Shown piece after piece: positions 1-7,102 of a stretch of 7,225 nt of DNA. The notes beneath the pieces were generated by a model that was not told the DNA's origin, searched no databases, and saw only the letters and a program-made list of their open reading frames with translations. Each line of letters starts with the position of its first letter. Positions within the stretch are counted from its first letter, which is position 1. Made by a program: the position numbers and the translations under genes. This stretch comes from Bacillota bacterium (GTDB taxonomy: Bacteria; Bacillota_E; Sulfobacillia; Sulfobacillales; Sulfobacillaceae): the NCBI GenBank assembly GCA_021802225.1, contig JAKAAS010000079.1, positions 1 through 7,225 on the forward strand, read 5' to 3'.

Positions 1-2
1 TA

Positions 3-131
3 CCGGCCAATCCCTTCCCACAAAACCGCATCCCGTCGTGGAATATTGGGGGAAAATTCTTTTTCCGCTGTCTTTAAGGCTTTGTCCCTCAAGGCTTCCA
101 GGACAACGCAAAAGGCTCTATTTGAAATCAT
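3..131 (-). CDS. Possible partial gene or gene fragment on the minus strand at the left edge
   Basis: The minus strand is open from ATG (131-129) to the window edge, 43 codons, and reads like real protein, with fragments such as LEALRDKALK and KTAEKEFSPNIPRRDAVLW. It overlaps the first ~30 codons of the Mod frame, where the Mod translation (FPLSLRLCPSRLPGQRKR) looks less like its family. One of the two readings is probably not functional. No good Shine-Dalgarno site precedes ATG131, and the frame stays open for at least three more codons upstream of it. It may be the remnant of a neighbouring gene joined to mod. The product is not recognised. Confidence 0.3.
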   Translation of the reverse strand, partial: MISNRAFCVVLEALRDKALKTAEKEFSPNIPRRDAVLWEGIGR

Positions 132-2335
132 TAATTGACCGTGGCGAACCGCTGCCCCCAAAGTATAAGGCCATACTCTTCGCGGATGCTCCGGATGTGG
201 AATTGGTTTGGCCTGGTAAGACTCGGGAAGTAACCAATGTGGTGTTGCCGTTTCAATCAATTGAGCAAATTGATGAACCGCGGGCGGAAAAACCAGATCC
301 CCAACTCGGCTTTCTATGGGACGCGGACACTGGGCGTCAAATAGGAGGATGGAGCAATAAACTTATATGGGGCGATAACAAGCTGATACTGTCGTCATTG
401 AAGAACGGCCCTCTTCGTCGGGAGATAGAGGCTCAGGGTGGGTTAAAACTAGTGTATATTGATCCGCCGTTTGATGTAGGGGCTGACTTTTCTGTGAACA
501 TAGAAATTGGTGATGAAGTTGTAATAAAGGAGCCGAGCGTTATTGAAGAAGTTGCCTATCGAGATACTTGGGGCAAAGGTGCGGAGTCTTATCTGTCTAT
601 GATGTATGAAAGGCTCCGCCTAATTCATCAATTGTTGGGTGAAGACGGTAGCCTCTATGTTCATTGTGATTGGCGCATGAATAGTTCTTTACGGCTGGTT
701 CTAGATGAAATTTTTGGCAGCGAAAACTATTTGAACCAGATCACGTGGCGACGCGTCTACTCACATAGTGACGCTAAACGGTATGGAATAGTTGATGATA
801 CTGTTTTGGTCTATACAAAATCGGACCGGTACATCTTTAATAAGCAATTCAAAGACCATTCAGAATCATACGTTAAGTCGCATTATGGGCAGATGGACGA
901 AAATAGTCGTCGGTTCCGGCTTGTGACTTTATCCGCAGCCGGTTCCGGACCTAGTCGCCGATTTGGCAACCAGATTATCGCTCCCCCACCAGGACGGCAC
1001 TGGGCGTGGTCGCAAGAACGGATTGATGAAGGTCTGCGCACCGGAAGAATCGTGTTTTCAGCTAAAGGTCAACCTAATATCAAGCAATATCTTGATGAGA
1101 CAGAGGGAACGGTAATCCAAACTATTTGGGATGACGTTCACCCTGTTAACCCTATTTCTGCTGAAATGCTAGGATATGCAACACAAAAACCCGAATCATT
1201 ACTTCAAAGAATTGTCTCAGCGTCGAGTAACGAAGGCGACCTTGTTGCTGATTTCTTCTGCGGTTCTGGCACGACGTTGGCCGTCGCTGAAAAACTAGGC
1301 CGCAAATGGATTGGCTGTGATCTGGGCCGCTTTGCCATCCACACATCTCGCAAGCGTCTCATTGGGGTGCAACGCGAACTCAAAGTGCAAGGCAAGCCCT
1401 ACCGCAGTTTCGAAATCCTCAATCTTGGGAAATACGAGCGTCAATATTGGGTCGGCATTAACCCCAACTTGCCCGACGAAGAACGTCAACGGCAAACGCT
1501 GCAACGCGAAGAGCATTATTTGACGTTAATTCTTGAAGCATATAAGTCGGAACGGCTCTTTCAACTCCCGTCCTTCCATGGGCGGAAGGACTCCGCTTTG
1601 GTAGTCGTGGGACCCGTCGATGCCCCGGTGTCCCGCGAACAGATCTTGGAAATTGTGGCAGCGTGCCGACAGCACCATGTCGTTCGGGTTGATGTGCTGG
1701 GATTTGAGTTTGAAATGGGTTTGGTGCCTTATGTACGAGACGAAGTGCGAGCGCAAGGGGTGATGATGAGTCTCAAGTATATTCCGAAGGATGTGTTTGA
1801 CCGTCGGGCTGTGGAACGCGGACAAGTCACCTTTTATGATGTGGCGTATGTTGAAGTGGGCACTCAGGTCAAGGGACTCTCGGCTGCGGTTACCTTAAAG
1901 GATTTTGGCGTGTACTATCAACAGGACGATCTCAATGTGCTGGCCGAACAATTGAAGAACGGTGCGAGTAAGGTGACGGTGGAAGGCGGACACGTGGCGA
2001 AAGTCACCAAGGATAAGCAGGGTCAGGTGACGCGGGAGGTGTTGACGAAGAAATGGTCGGACTGGGTCGATTACTGGGCGGTCGACTTTGATTTTGAACG
2101 CCGTCAAGAAATCATCCGAGTCGTCGACGCGGAGGGGACAGACCGGGAAGTCTGGACGGGCAACTACATCTTTGAAAACGAATGGCAATCTTTTCGTACG
2201 CGGAAAGATCGCACCCTGGAGCTGACGAGTGCGCCGCATACCTACTCTCAGGCGGGGCGCTATAAGATAGCCGTGAAGGTCATCGACATCTTTGGGATTG
2301 ACACCACAAAAGTTGTGGAGGTGAGGGTGTCATGA
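38..2335 (+). CDS. mod: Type III-like DNA adenine-N6 methyltransferase (Mod subunit)
   Basis: Methylates adenine in the R-M recognition site using S-adenosylmethionine and provides site specificity for Res. Numbering from the GTG at 38: DPPF (motif IV) is at 142-145, QKP (motif X region) at 383-385, and DFFCGSGTT (motif I, cofactor binding) at 405-413. Motif IV before motif I is the beta-class order of type III Mod proteins. The presumed target-recognition region lies at about 235-375. About 350 residues follow motif I, ending in a segment (about 720-765) that resembles a PKD-type beta fold. The start is uncertain. GTG38 has no Shine-Dalgarno site, and the frame is open leftward to base 2. 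From memory, relatives begin only a few residues before the YLKSLIDRGEPLPPKYK stretch, so TTG at 122 (preceded by AAAAGG with 6 nt spacing) or a start outside the window are alternatives. The stop overlaps the res start (ATGA). Confidence 0.93.
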   Translation: MEYWGKILFPLSLRLCPSRLPGQRKRLYLKSLIDRGEPLPPKYKAILFADAPDVELVWPGKTREVTNVVLPFQSIEQIDEPRAEKPDPQLGFLWDADTGRQIGGWSNKLIWGDNKLILSSLKNGPLRREIEAQGGLKLVYIDPPFDVGADFSVNIEIGDEVVIKEPSVIEEVAYRDTWGKGAESYLSMMYERLRLIHQLLGEDGSLYVHCDWRMNSSLRLVLDEIFGSENYLNQITWRRVYSHSDAKRYGIVDDTVLVYTKSDRYIFNKQFKDHSESYVKSHYGQMDENSRRFRLVTLSAAGSGPSRRFGNQIIAPPPGRHWAWSQERIDEGLRTGRIVFSAKGQPNIKQYLDETEGTVIQTIWDDVHPVNPISAEMLGYATQKPESLLQRIVSASSNEGDLVADFFCGSGTTLAVAEKLGRKWIGCDLGRFAIHTSRKRLIGVQRELKVQGKPYRSFEILNLGKYERQYWVGINPNLPDEERQRQTLQREEHYLTLILEAYKSERLFQLPSFHGRKDSALVVVGPVDAPVSREQILEIVAACRQHHVVRVDVLGFEFEMGLVPYVRDEVRAQGVMMSLKYIPKDVFDRRAVERGQVTFYDVAYVEVGTQVKGLSAAVTLKDFGVYYQQDDLNVLAEQLKNGASKVTVEGGHVAKVTKDKQGQVTREVLTKKWSDWVDYWAVDFDFERRQEIIRVVDAEGTDREVWTGNYIFENEWQSFRTRKDRTLELTSAPHTYSQAGRYKIAVKVIDIFGIDTTKVVEVRVS
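59..71 (+). repeat. 13-bp direct repeat, left copy
   Basis: CTTTTTCCGCTGT is identical to 6961-6973. Read on the minus strand, both copies encode T-A-E-K in the same frame of their respective open frames. A 13-bp match somewhere in 7.2 kb has roughly a 0.4 chance expectation, so identity alone is weak evidence; the placement outside the operon on both sides is what draws attention. Confidence 0.35.
2317..2324 (+). promoter_or_regulatory. Strong Shine-Dalgarno site for res
   Basis: GGAGGTGA lies inside the end of mod, 7 nt before the res ATG at 2332. With the ATGA overlap it indicates translational coupling and supports ATG2332 as the true start of Res. Confidence 0.8.
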
Positions 2336-5025
2336 AGTGGGCTGAGATCTTTCCTCAAGATCCGCACGTGCTCTTGGAGCCCGCCGTCCGATGGTATCCG
2401 GGGGTTGACGACGAGTCGGCGACCTCGCCACAAGCGGTCATGCCTCCTCTGGTTCAGAGCATTCGAGAGGGCGTGGCCCGCTGGCGTACCGATGGCTACC
2501 CCGGAGTCAGTGAGACGAGTCGGGCGTTGCTCCGGTGGTGGTTCGACACGGATCACCTGCTCATGGGTTCTGACGGCATTTCCCGACTTTTCCGGTATTA
2601 TTTTGCGCAACGCGAAGCCATCGAGACGGTCATTTGGCTCTACGAGGTGGAGCGGGCGCGGGAACCGTATGCGCTCATGAAATATGATGGGTCCGGTCAG
2701 GTGTCTCGTGGGTTGTTCTCCGAAGATTGGACGCGTTATGTGCTAAAACTGGCCACAGGGACAGGAAAAACCAAGGTGTTGAGTTTACTCATCGCCTGGT
2801 CCTACTTTCATAAGCTCTATGAGCCGGACTCTGATTTGGCGCGCAATTTTCTCGTGATTGCCCCCAATATTATCGTCCTGGACCGATTAAAGACTGATTT
2901 AGACGGCGCACGAATTTTCTGGGCGGATCCGATTCTGCCTGATAATGGTTATGCAGGCCAAGCCTGGCAGGATGAGTTTCAATTGACGGTCCATCTGCAA
3001 AATGCGGTGCATGTCACCCAAAACACCGGCAACCTGTTCTTGACGAACATTCACCGACTCTATCGCACCGACAAGGCTCCCGCCTTCACGGATACCAATA
3101 CCTTGGAATATTTTTTGGGGCCGAAGCCCGTCAGCAAGACCACCGATGACACCGTGGACTTGGCGCCGTTGATTAGTGAACTCCCGGATCTGCTGGTGCT
3201 CAATGACGAGGCGCACCATATTCATGATGAGCAGCTGGCATGGTTCCAAACGATTGCCGACCTCGTTGGCCAGTTTCGCTTGCGTGAGCGCGCCGTGTCC
3301 GCCCAAATCGATGTGACGGCGACCCCCAAACATGCCGACGGCGCGATCTTCGTGCAAACCGTGAGTGATTACCCATTGGTCGAGGCGATTCGTCAAGGCG
3401 TGGTGAAGCGCCCCGTGTTGCCCGATCAAGCGTCTCGGGCCAAGCTCCGGGAGCGGCCGAACGAAGATTATGGAGAGCGCTACGCGGATTACCTCCATTT
3501 AGGCTATCTGGAATGGGCCAAAGTCACCGAGGAATTTCAGCCAACCGGCAAGAAACCTATACTGTTCGTAATGACCGATGACACCAAAGACTGCGATACG
3601 GTTCAGGAATATCTCGAACGTTGCTACCCTGCCTTACGACCCGTGCTGGTTATTCATACCAAAAAGAATGGCGACCTCGCGGAAGGCAGCAGCAACCAAA
3701 GTAAAGCGGAACTCCAAAAGCTGCGGGAGCTGGCGAATACGATTGATGACCCTACCAATCCCTTTAAGGCGATTGTTTCGGTGATGGTGCTGCGGGAAGG
3801 CTGGGACGTGCAAAACGTGGTCACCATTGTCGGTCTTCGCCCCTTCAAGGCCAAGAGTCAAATCCTCCCGGAACAAGCGCTGGGACGCGGACTGCGCCGG
3901 ATGTTTCGGGGAGAGCCGGTCTCTGAACAAGTTAGTGTGATTGGCACCGATGCCTTCATGGATTTTGTCGAGCGGATCAAGGCCGAAGGTGTGGAACTGG
4001 ACTATCAGCCGATGGGACCGCAGAGTCCACCCAAAGGACCGTTGACCATTCAGGTGGACCGAGGCAATCCCAAGAAAGATATCGACCGACTCGACATCAC
4101 GCTACCGGAGCTTAGCCCACGTATCTATCGGGAATACAAGAATTTTGGGGAGTTGGACTGGAGTGCGGTAGACCATCCGCGATGGCCCATCAAGCAGTTT
4201 TCCGATGCCAAGCAGCGAGAGATCATCTTTCGGGACATCGACACGGAAGGTGTGGATCATACGACCGTGTTGGACATGGCCTTGGACCCTAACCCCAATC
4301 ATGTGGTGGGCTATTTTGCCCGAACCACTATGCGGGATCTCCGGCTGGTGGGTGGCTTTGATGTGCTGTTTGGAAAGCTGAAGCGGTTTTTGCAGGACGA
4401 TCTCTTCAATGAACCCGTTCACTTAGACGACCTTAACATCCTGCGCAATCTTTCCGAACCGGAGATCACGGCGTCCATTTTCGATACGACGAAACGCGCT
4501 ATCAATGCCTTGACGGTACGCGACAAGGGCACCACGCGGATTCAAAACACCATTAAACTCAGTCAGAAGAAGGCTTTCTTGGTCAAGGACCAGGGGTTTC
4601 TGATTCCGAAAAAATCGGTTTTTAACAAGGTGGTGGGCGATAGTCAGTTCGAATTGGATTTTGCGTCCTTCTTGGACGGGTGTGAGGATCTCGTTTCGTT
4701 TGCTAAAAATTATCAGAGTCAAGGGTTCGCGATCGAATACCACAACGCAGATGGGGGCATTGCCCGCTACTTCCCCGATTGGTTTGTGAAGGAAACGGAC
4801 GATCTGATCTGGCTCATCGAAACCAAGGGGCGTGAGGATGTCGACGATCCGCGGAAGTGGGACCGACTCCAACAATGGTGCCAAGATGCTTCCATACAAG
4901 ATACCATGAAATCGTTCAAGGCGCTTTACGTACCTCAAGAGCGGTGGGACAAATATCGCCCACGGACATTTAAGGAATTAACACACCTCTTCTTCTCAGT
5001 TGAGCCAACGGGAAGTCACGAATGA
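2332..5025 (+). CDS. res: Type III-like restriction endonuclease, SF2 helicase-nuclease (Res subunit)
   Basis: ATP-dependent translocase and nuclease that should cut DNA lacking the partner Mod's methylation. Visible motifs: a Q-type element (AQREAIE, Q93); Walker A TGTGKT at 142-147; DEAH at 292-295 within VLNDEAHH; motif III TAT at 329-331; motif V REGWD at 488-492; motif VI EQALGRGLRR at 514-523. Near the C terminus FPDWF (D816) and IETKG (E830, K832) form a PD-(D/E)XK nuclease signature, so both the motor and the nuclease look intact. At 897 residues it has the size of type III Res proteins. It resembles the branch of these enzymes annotated as DEAD/DEAH-box restriction endonucleases rather than a close EcoP1I copy; that placement is inference. 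It starts in an ATGA overlap with mod and ends in an ATGA overlap with the next gene. No frameshift is seen. Confidence 0.95.
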   Translation: MKWAEIFPQDPHVLLEPAVRWYPGVDDESATSPQAVMPPLVQSIREGVARWRTDGYPGVSETSRALLRWWFDTDHLLMGSDGISRLFRYYFAQREAIETVIWLYEVERAREPYALMKYDGSGQVSRGLFSEDWTRYVLKLATGTGKTKVLSLLIAWSYFHKLYEPDSDLARNFLVIAPNIIVLDRLKTDLDGARIFWADPILPDNGYAGQAWQDEFQLTVHLQNAVHVTQNTGNLFLTNIHRLYRTDKAPAFTDTNTLEYFLGPKPVSKTTDDTVDLAPLISELPDLLVLNDEAHHIHDEQLAWFQTIADLVGQFRLRERAVSAQIDVTATPKHADGAIFVQTVSDYPLVEAIRQGVVKRPVLPDQASRAKLRERPNEDYGERYADYLHLGYLEWAKVTEEFQPTGKKPILFVMTDDTKDCDTVQEYLERCYPALRPVLVIHTKKNGDLAEGSSNQSKAELQKLRELANTIDDPTNPFKAIVSVMVLREGWDVQNVVTIVGLRPFKAKSQILPEQALGRGLRRMFRGEPVSEQVSVIGTDAFMDFVERIKAEGVELDYQPMGPQSPPKGPLTIQVDRGNPKKDIDRLDITLPELSPRIYREYKNFGELDWSAVDHPRWPIKQFSDAKQREIIFRDIDTEGVDHTTVLDMALDPNPNHVVGYFARTTMRDLRLVGGFDVLFGKLKRFLQDDLFNEPVHLDDLNILRNLSEPEITASIFDTTKRAINALTVRDKGTTRIQNTIKLSQKKAFLVKDQGFLIPKKSVFNKVVGDSQFELDFASFLDGCEDLVSFAKNYQSQGFAIEYHNADGGIARYFPDWFVKETDDLIWLIETKGREDVDDPRKWDRLQQWCQDASIQDTMKSFKALYVPQERWDKYRPRTFKELTHLFFSVEPTGSHE

Positions 5026-6101
5026 AAGACACGTTAAAGCCCAATCAGCCCCCTAGGCCCATTTCGTGGGGATGGTATCCCGCCGTCGGGATCATAAGCG
5101 GCGTTGCAGGGGCTGGAGTATTCGATCTATTCGCCCATGTGTCCGTCTCCCATTCGTGGACCACGGTAGGGCTGATCGCGACCTTAACGGGGGTTCTCGC
5201 CGCGCTGCTCGGCGTGATGATTGCGTTTGTGGTCGCGTTTCAATGGCTTGTGTTTGATCGCCGTGTTGACAAACGAGTGCAACAACATCGAGACGAACTG
5301 GAGGGTGAGTTGCAGGCCTACGTGCGGCGGCGGGTGCAGGCCATCGGAGAATTGACCATTGCCTGGACTCAACCGATATACGAAAGGGAACGGGTTGCTC
5401 AACGCGTCTTAGATATGGCTCCAGATACACCCAATCTTGCACCCTTAATGGCATGGACCTATCTCCAAGAAATGATCCGCATGGATTATCAACCCAAGCG
5501 CCCCTCTGTGACTCCAAAGATGGTCGAAAGGGCACGGCAAGAAGTGCTCGAGAACGCGGCACGATGGGCCAACCAAGCATTGCAGTCAAGCGAGTATCAC
5601 GATCGGGGATTTCCGGAATGGGTGATGGCATTGGTGTCGGCTTGGCGGAAAGAACCTCATGTATGTTTGGAATACTTACCCGCGGCAATCGCAAATGGCT
5701 TTGTCAACCACGATGAGCTACTGCACAACGATGAACTGTGGATGATATTGATAAGTAGTACGCATGCAGATGAAAAAGTCTTGGATGAGATATTGGCAGT
5801 TATAGGATTTAAACGGCCCACGCCATCCGAAGTAGAAAGTCATTGTCGGGTTCTCGATAACTGGCAACGTGCGCAATATTGGGGGGTGTCCCGTAACACA
5901 GGCAACGCACAAAAAGTGATTCTGCAGAGGATCAAACACTCTCACGATGAGTCCATAACGTGGGAGGTGTTTAGTCCAACAGATCTTTCTTCTGAAGAGT
6001 CGAGTTTCGAGGCCGTTCTTCAAACCGTGCAAACACAATTCATTCCTGTGCGACTGATTCCTGGGGACTATCGTACATATGCCGCGAGTCCTAGGGCATA
6101 A
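5022..6101 (+). CDS. Unrecognised membrane protein, third gene of the R-M operon
   Basis: 359 residues; I do not recognise the family. Seen directly: a short polar N terminus, a hydrophobic segment at about 19-38, a second longer one at about 47-77 (small and aliphatic residues, ending FQWLVF), then a strongly charged stretch at about 78-110 (RRVDKRVQQHRDELEGELQAY) likely to form a long helix or coiled coil. The remaining ~250 residues are soluble, rich in W, E and L, and look alpha-helical. No enzymatic motif is evident. The positive residues after the second helix suggest a cytoplasmic C-terminal domain. ATG5022 overlaps the res stop (ATGA), and GGAAG at 5011-5015 lies 6 nt upstream, so it is co-translated with res. 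Context suggests a role tied to restriction or to another defence step, such as a membrane-acting effector or anchor, but that is inference. It could also be an unrelated passenger gene. Confidence 0.85.
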   Translation: MKDTLKPNQPPRPISWGWYPAVGIISGVAGAGVFDLFAHVSVSHSWTTVGLIATLTGVLAALLGVMIAFVVAFQWLVFDRRVDKRVQQHRDELEGELQAYVRRRVQAIGELTIAWTQPIYERERVAQRVLDMAPDTPNLAPLMAWTYLQEMIRMDYQPKRPSVTPKMVERARQEVLENAARWANQALQSSEYHDRGFPEWVMALVSAWRKEPHVCLEYLPAAIANGFVNHDELLHNDELWMILISSTHADEKVLDEILAVIGFKRPTPSEVESHCRVLDNWQRAQYWGVSRNTGNAQKVILQRIKHSHDESITWEVFSPTDLSSEESSFEAVLQTVQTQFIPVRLIPGDYRTYAASPRA

Positions 6102-6228
6102 AGCCATGGAACCTGAGTCTCGGGCGGGGTGTTGGGTACACTTGGGAATTAGAAGATTCTGACCGAGTGATGCCGTCTTTCACGATGGAAGATGAGTATT
6201 CGCATTATATGTTCTATTATTAAGATTT

Positions 6229-6415
6229 TTAAAATGCGTCATCTTGTTTGAATTCCTCCGCGAGCTGTTCGGCGCTTCGCTCAATGACATATGTAATCGC
6301 CAATTCTCTGTCTGATGACCATATATCGTTGGTTATCTGACGCAATATATGTTGCCCAAACATTTTGCTTATTACCAAGATACTGGGCCAGCACAGTATT
6401 GTTTACTGAAGACAT
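6229..6415 (-). pseudogene. Small frameshifted gene with strong ribosome binding site
   Basis: ATG at 6415-6413 is preceded by AGGAGGGA (6428-6421), a near-ideal Shine-Dalgarno site with about 6 nt spacing. The first frame runs 44 codons to a TGA at 6283-6281 and contains NVWATYIASDNQRYMVIRQ. A second frame, offset by +1, carries a typical soluble protein end (ELAITYVIERSAEQLAEEF) to a TAA at 6231-6229. Skipping one base near 6306 joins them into a 61-residue protein. This looks like a small gene with a one-base insertion, a sequencing error, or a +1 frameshift product. No slippery homopolymer is seen at the join. The family is not recognised. If only the first frame is used, the product is a 44-residue peptide. 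Confidence 0.45.
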
Positions 6416-6478
6416 GTGTTTCCCTCCTACCAGGTTACCTCCCTATCGTATTGACAGCCGCTTGACCAGTGATGTTGC

Positions 6479-6700
6479 TTATGACTCCGTTGGATTCCAA
6501 TAGATTAGATATTCGACATCAATGTTTCTTTTTCCTCCCCGCCCATGAAGCTTTGATTGAAATGATTCCACGATGAATCTTTTCATGGCCGGCAAGTTGT
6601 CTAGAGACTTTGCCCTTACTTGCCCACACTCAATGCCACCCCCTTCAATTACCGCTGCAACTTTTGGTTCTCTTCTGCATAAGCCAGAAGTCAAAAACAA
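6479..6700 (-). pseudogene. Minus-strand open frame, possible gene remnant
   Basis: A 73-codon frame from TTG6700 with no clear ribosome binding site, containing AMKRFIVESFQSK and NIDVEYLIYWNPTES. Upstream of it a different minus frame (ending at a TGA at 6647-6645) also reads like protein, with ASRYVLKSGNPRVVFDFW. Near its end another frame offers LLESNGVISNITGQAAV, ending about 15 nt before the Shine-Dalgarno site of the next small gene. Coding-like text jumping between frames suggests an accumulation of indels in a former gene, but short frames like these can arise by chance. Function unknown. Confidence 0.22.
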
Positions 6701-6789
6701 CTCGAGGGTTGCCGGATTTCAGAACGTAGCGTGAGGCTTCAGACGTTAATCTCAAACGCGAATGCTTCGTCAATGGGCTTACCGAGATG

Positions 6790-6798
6790 TGGTAAAAT
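6790..6798 (+). promoter_or_regulatory. Possible extended -10 promoter
   Basis: TGGTAAAAT matches the extended -10 pattern TGnTATAAT with one change. No good -35 is found 16-18 nt upstream. If active, transcription would start near 6805 and run through the hairpin cluster to the terminator at 7103-7125. Confidence 0.25.
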
Positions 6799-6960
6799 AC
6801 TCTAGTCGTTCACTGCGCTCGGCTTCGTCCCCGAAGGCGGGTTCGGTTACAGCGCAACTTGCGTTCTTGGCAAAAAAAATCTTATCGGGGGTGGTGCTTA
6901 TGTCGAGACTTCTCAACGCGACATTGGACGGATTCGATGTCAATCTTTGTGTTGTGAGAG

Positions 6961-6973
6961 CTTTTTCCGCTGT
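6961..6973 (+). repeat. 13-bp direct repeat, right copy
   Basis: Same 13 bases as 59-71. It overlaps the left arm and loop of the 8-bp hairpin at 6963-6981, whereas the left copy has no such hairpin. Confidence 0.35.
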
Positions 6974-6988
6974 GCGGAAAATTCGGGC

Positions 6989-6997
6989 TGTGGATAA
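6989..6997 (+). promoter_or_regulatory. Consensus DnaA box (TGTGGATAA)
   Basis: TGTGGATAA is the reverse complement of the consensus DnaA box TTATCCACA. It sits between two hairpins. TGTGGTAAA at 6788-6796 is one mismatch from the degenerate box, but no cluster, AT-rich unwinding region or replication gene is seen. A single box can occur by chance. Confidence 0.3.
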
Positions 6998-7102
6998 CTT
7001 TTTATGGCATTATATGCCAGATATGAGTCGTGCTGTCCATGACAGCAGGGTTTGCCCGGGACGCGTAGGCCGCGGCGATCGCTGACCACCCAGGCCCAAA
7101 TT

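Larger units (their letters stand above)
6779..7009 (-). pseudogene. Minus-strand coding-like frame without a normal start
   Basis: Open from just after a TAA (7012-7010) to a TAA at 6781-6779, 76 codons, with protein-like fragments such as STARIFRTAEKALTTQRL and TEPAFGDEAERSERLEYF. There is no ATG or GTG. The first possible start is TTG at 6943, which would give 54 residues. It lies opposite a 107-codon + frame (6762-7085) whose last third runs through perfect hairpins. The minus reading looks more like protein, but the lack of a start suggests a fragment, or conserved DNA rather than a gene. Product not recognised. Confidence 0.28.

Noticed and set aside
2899..3498. 199-codon minus-strand frame inside res
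   Set aside because: Lies fully opposite the helicase motifs of res, lacks a recognisable domain, and is explained as a shadow of a GC-rich coding gene.
4423..4938. 171-codon minus-strand frame opposite the Res nuclease domain
   Set aside because: The + strand here encodes the PD-(D/E)XK site, so the antisense frame is incidental.
5092..5694. 200-codon minus-strand frame inside the membrane-protein gene
   Set aside because: Arginine- and proline-rich shadow frame; the + frame has membrane helices, a start coupled to res and a ribosome binding site.
6139..6169. Possible terminator after the operon
   Set aside because: The 7-bp stem has a 17-base loop and no T-run follows, so it does not meet the pattern of an intrinsic terminator.
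6315..6503. 62-codon + strand frame
   Set aside because: Opposite the small minus-strand gene that has the strong ribosome binding site; no upstream initiation signal of its own.
6202..7016. GCATTATATG present at 6202-6211 and 7007-7016
   Set aside because: A 10-base match over this distance is expected by chance; no further identity flanks it.
6762..7085. 107-codon + strand frame
   Set aside because: Arginine- and serine-rich, no good start site, and its last third runs through perfect hairpins and palindromes. The opposite strand reads more like protein, though neither is convincing.
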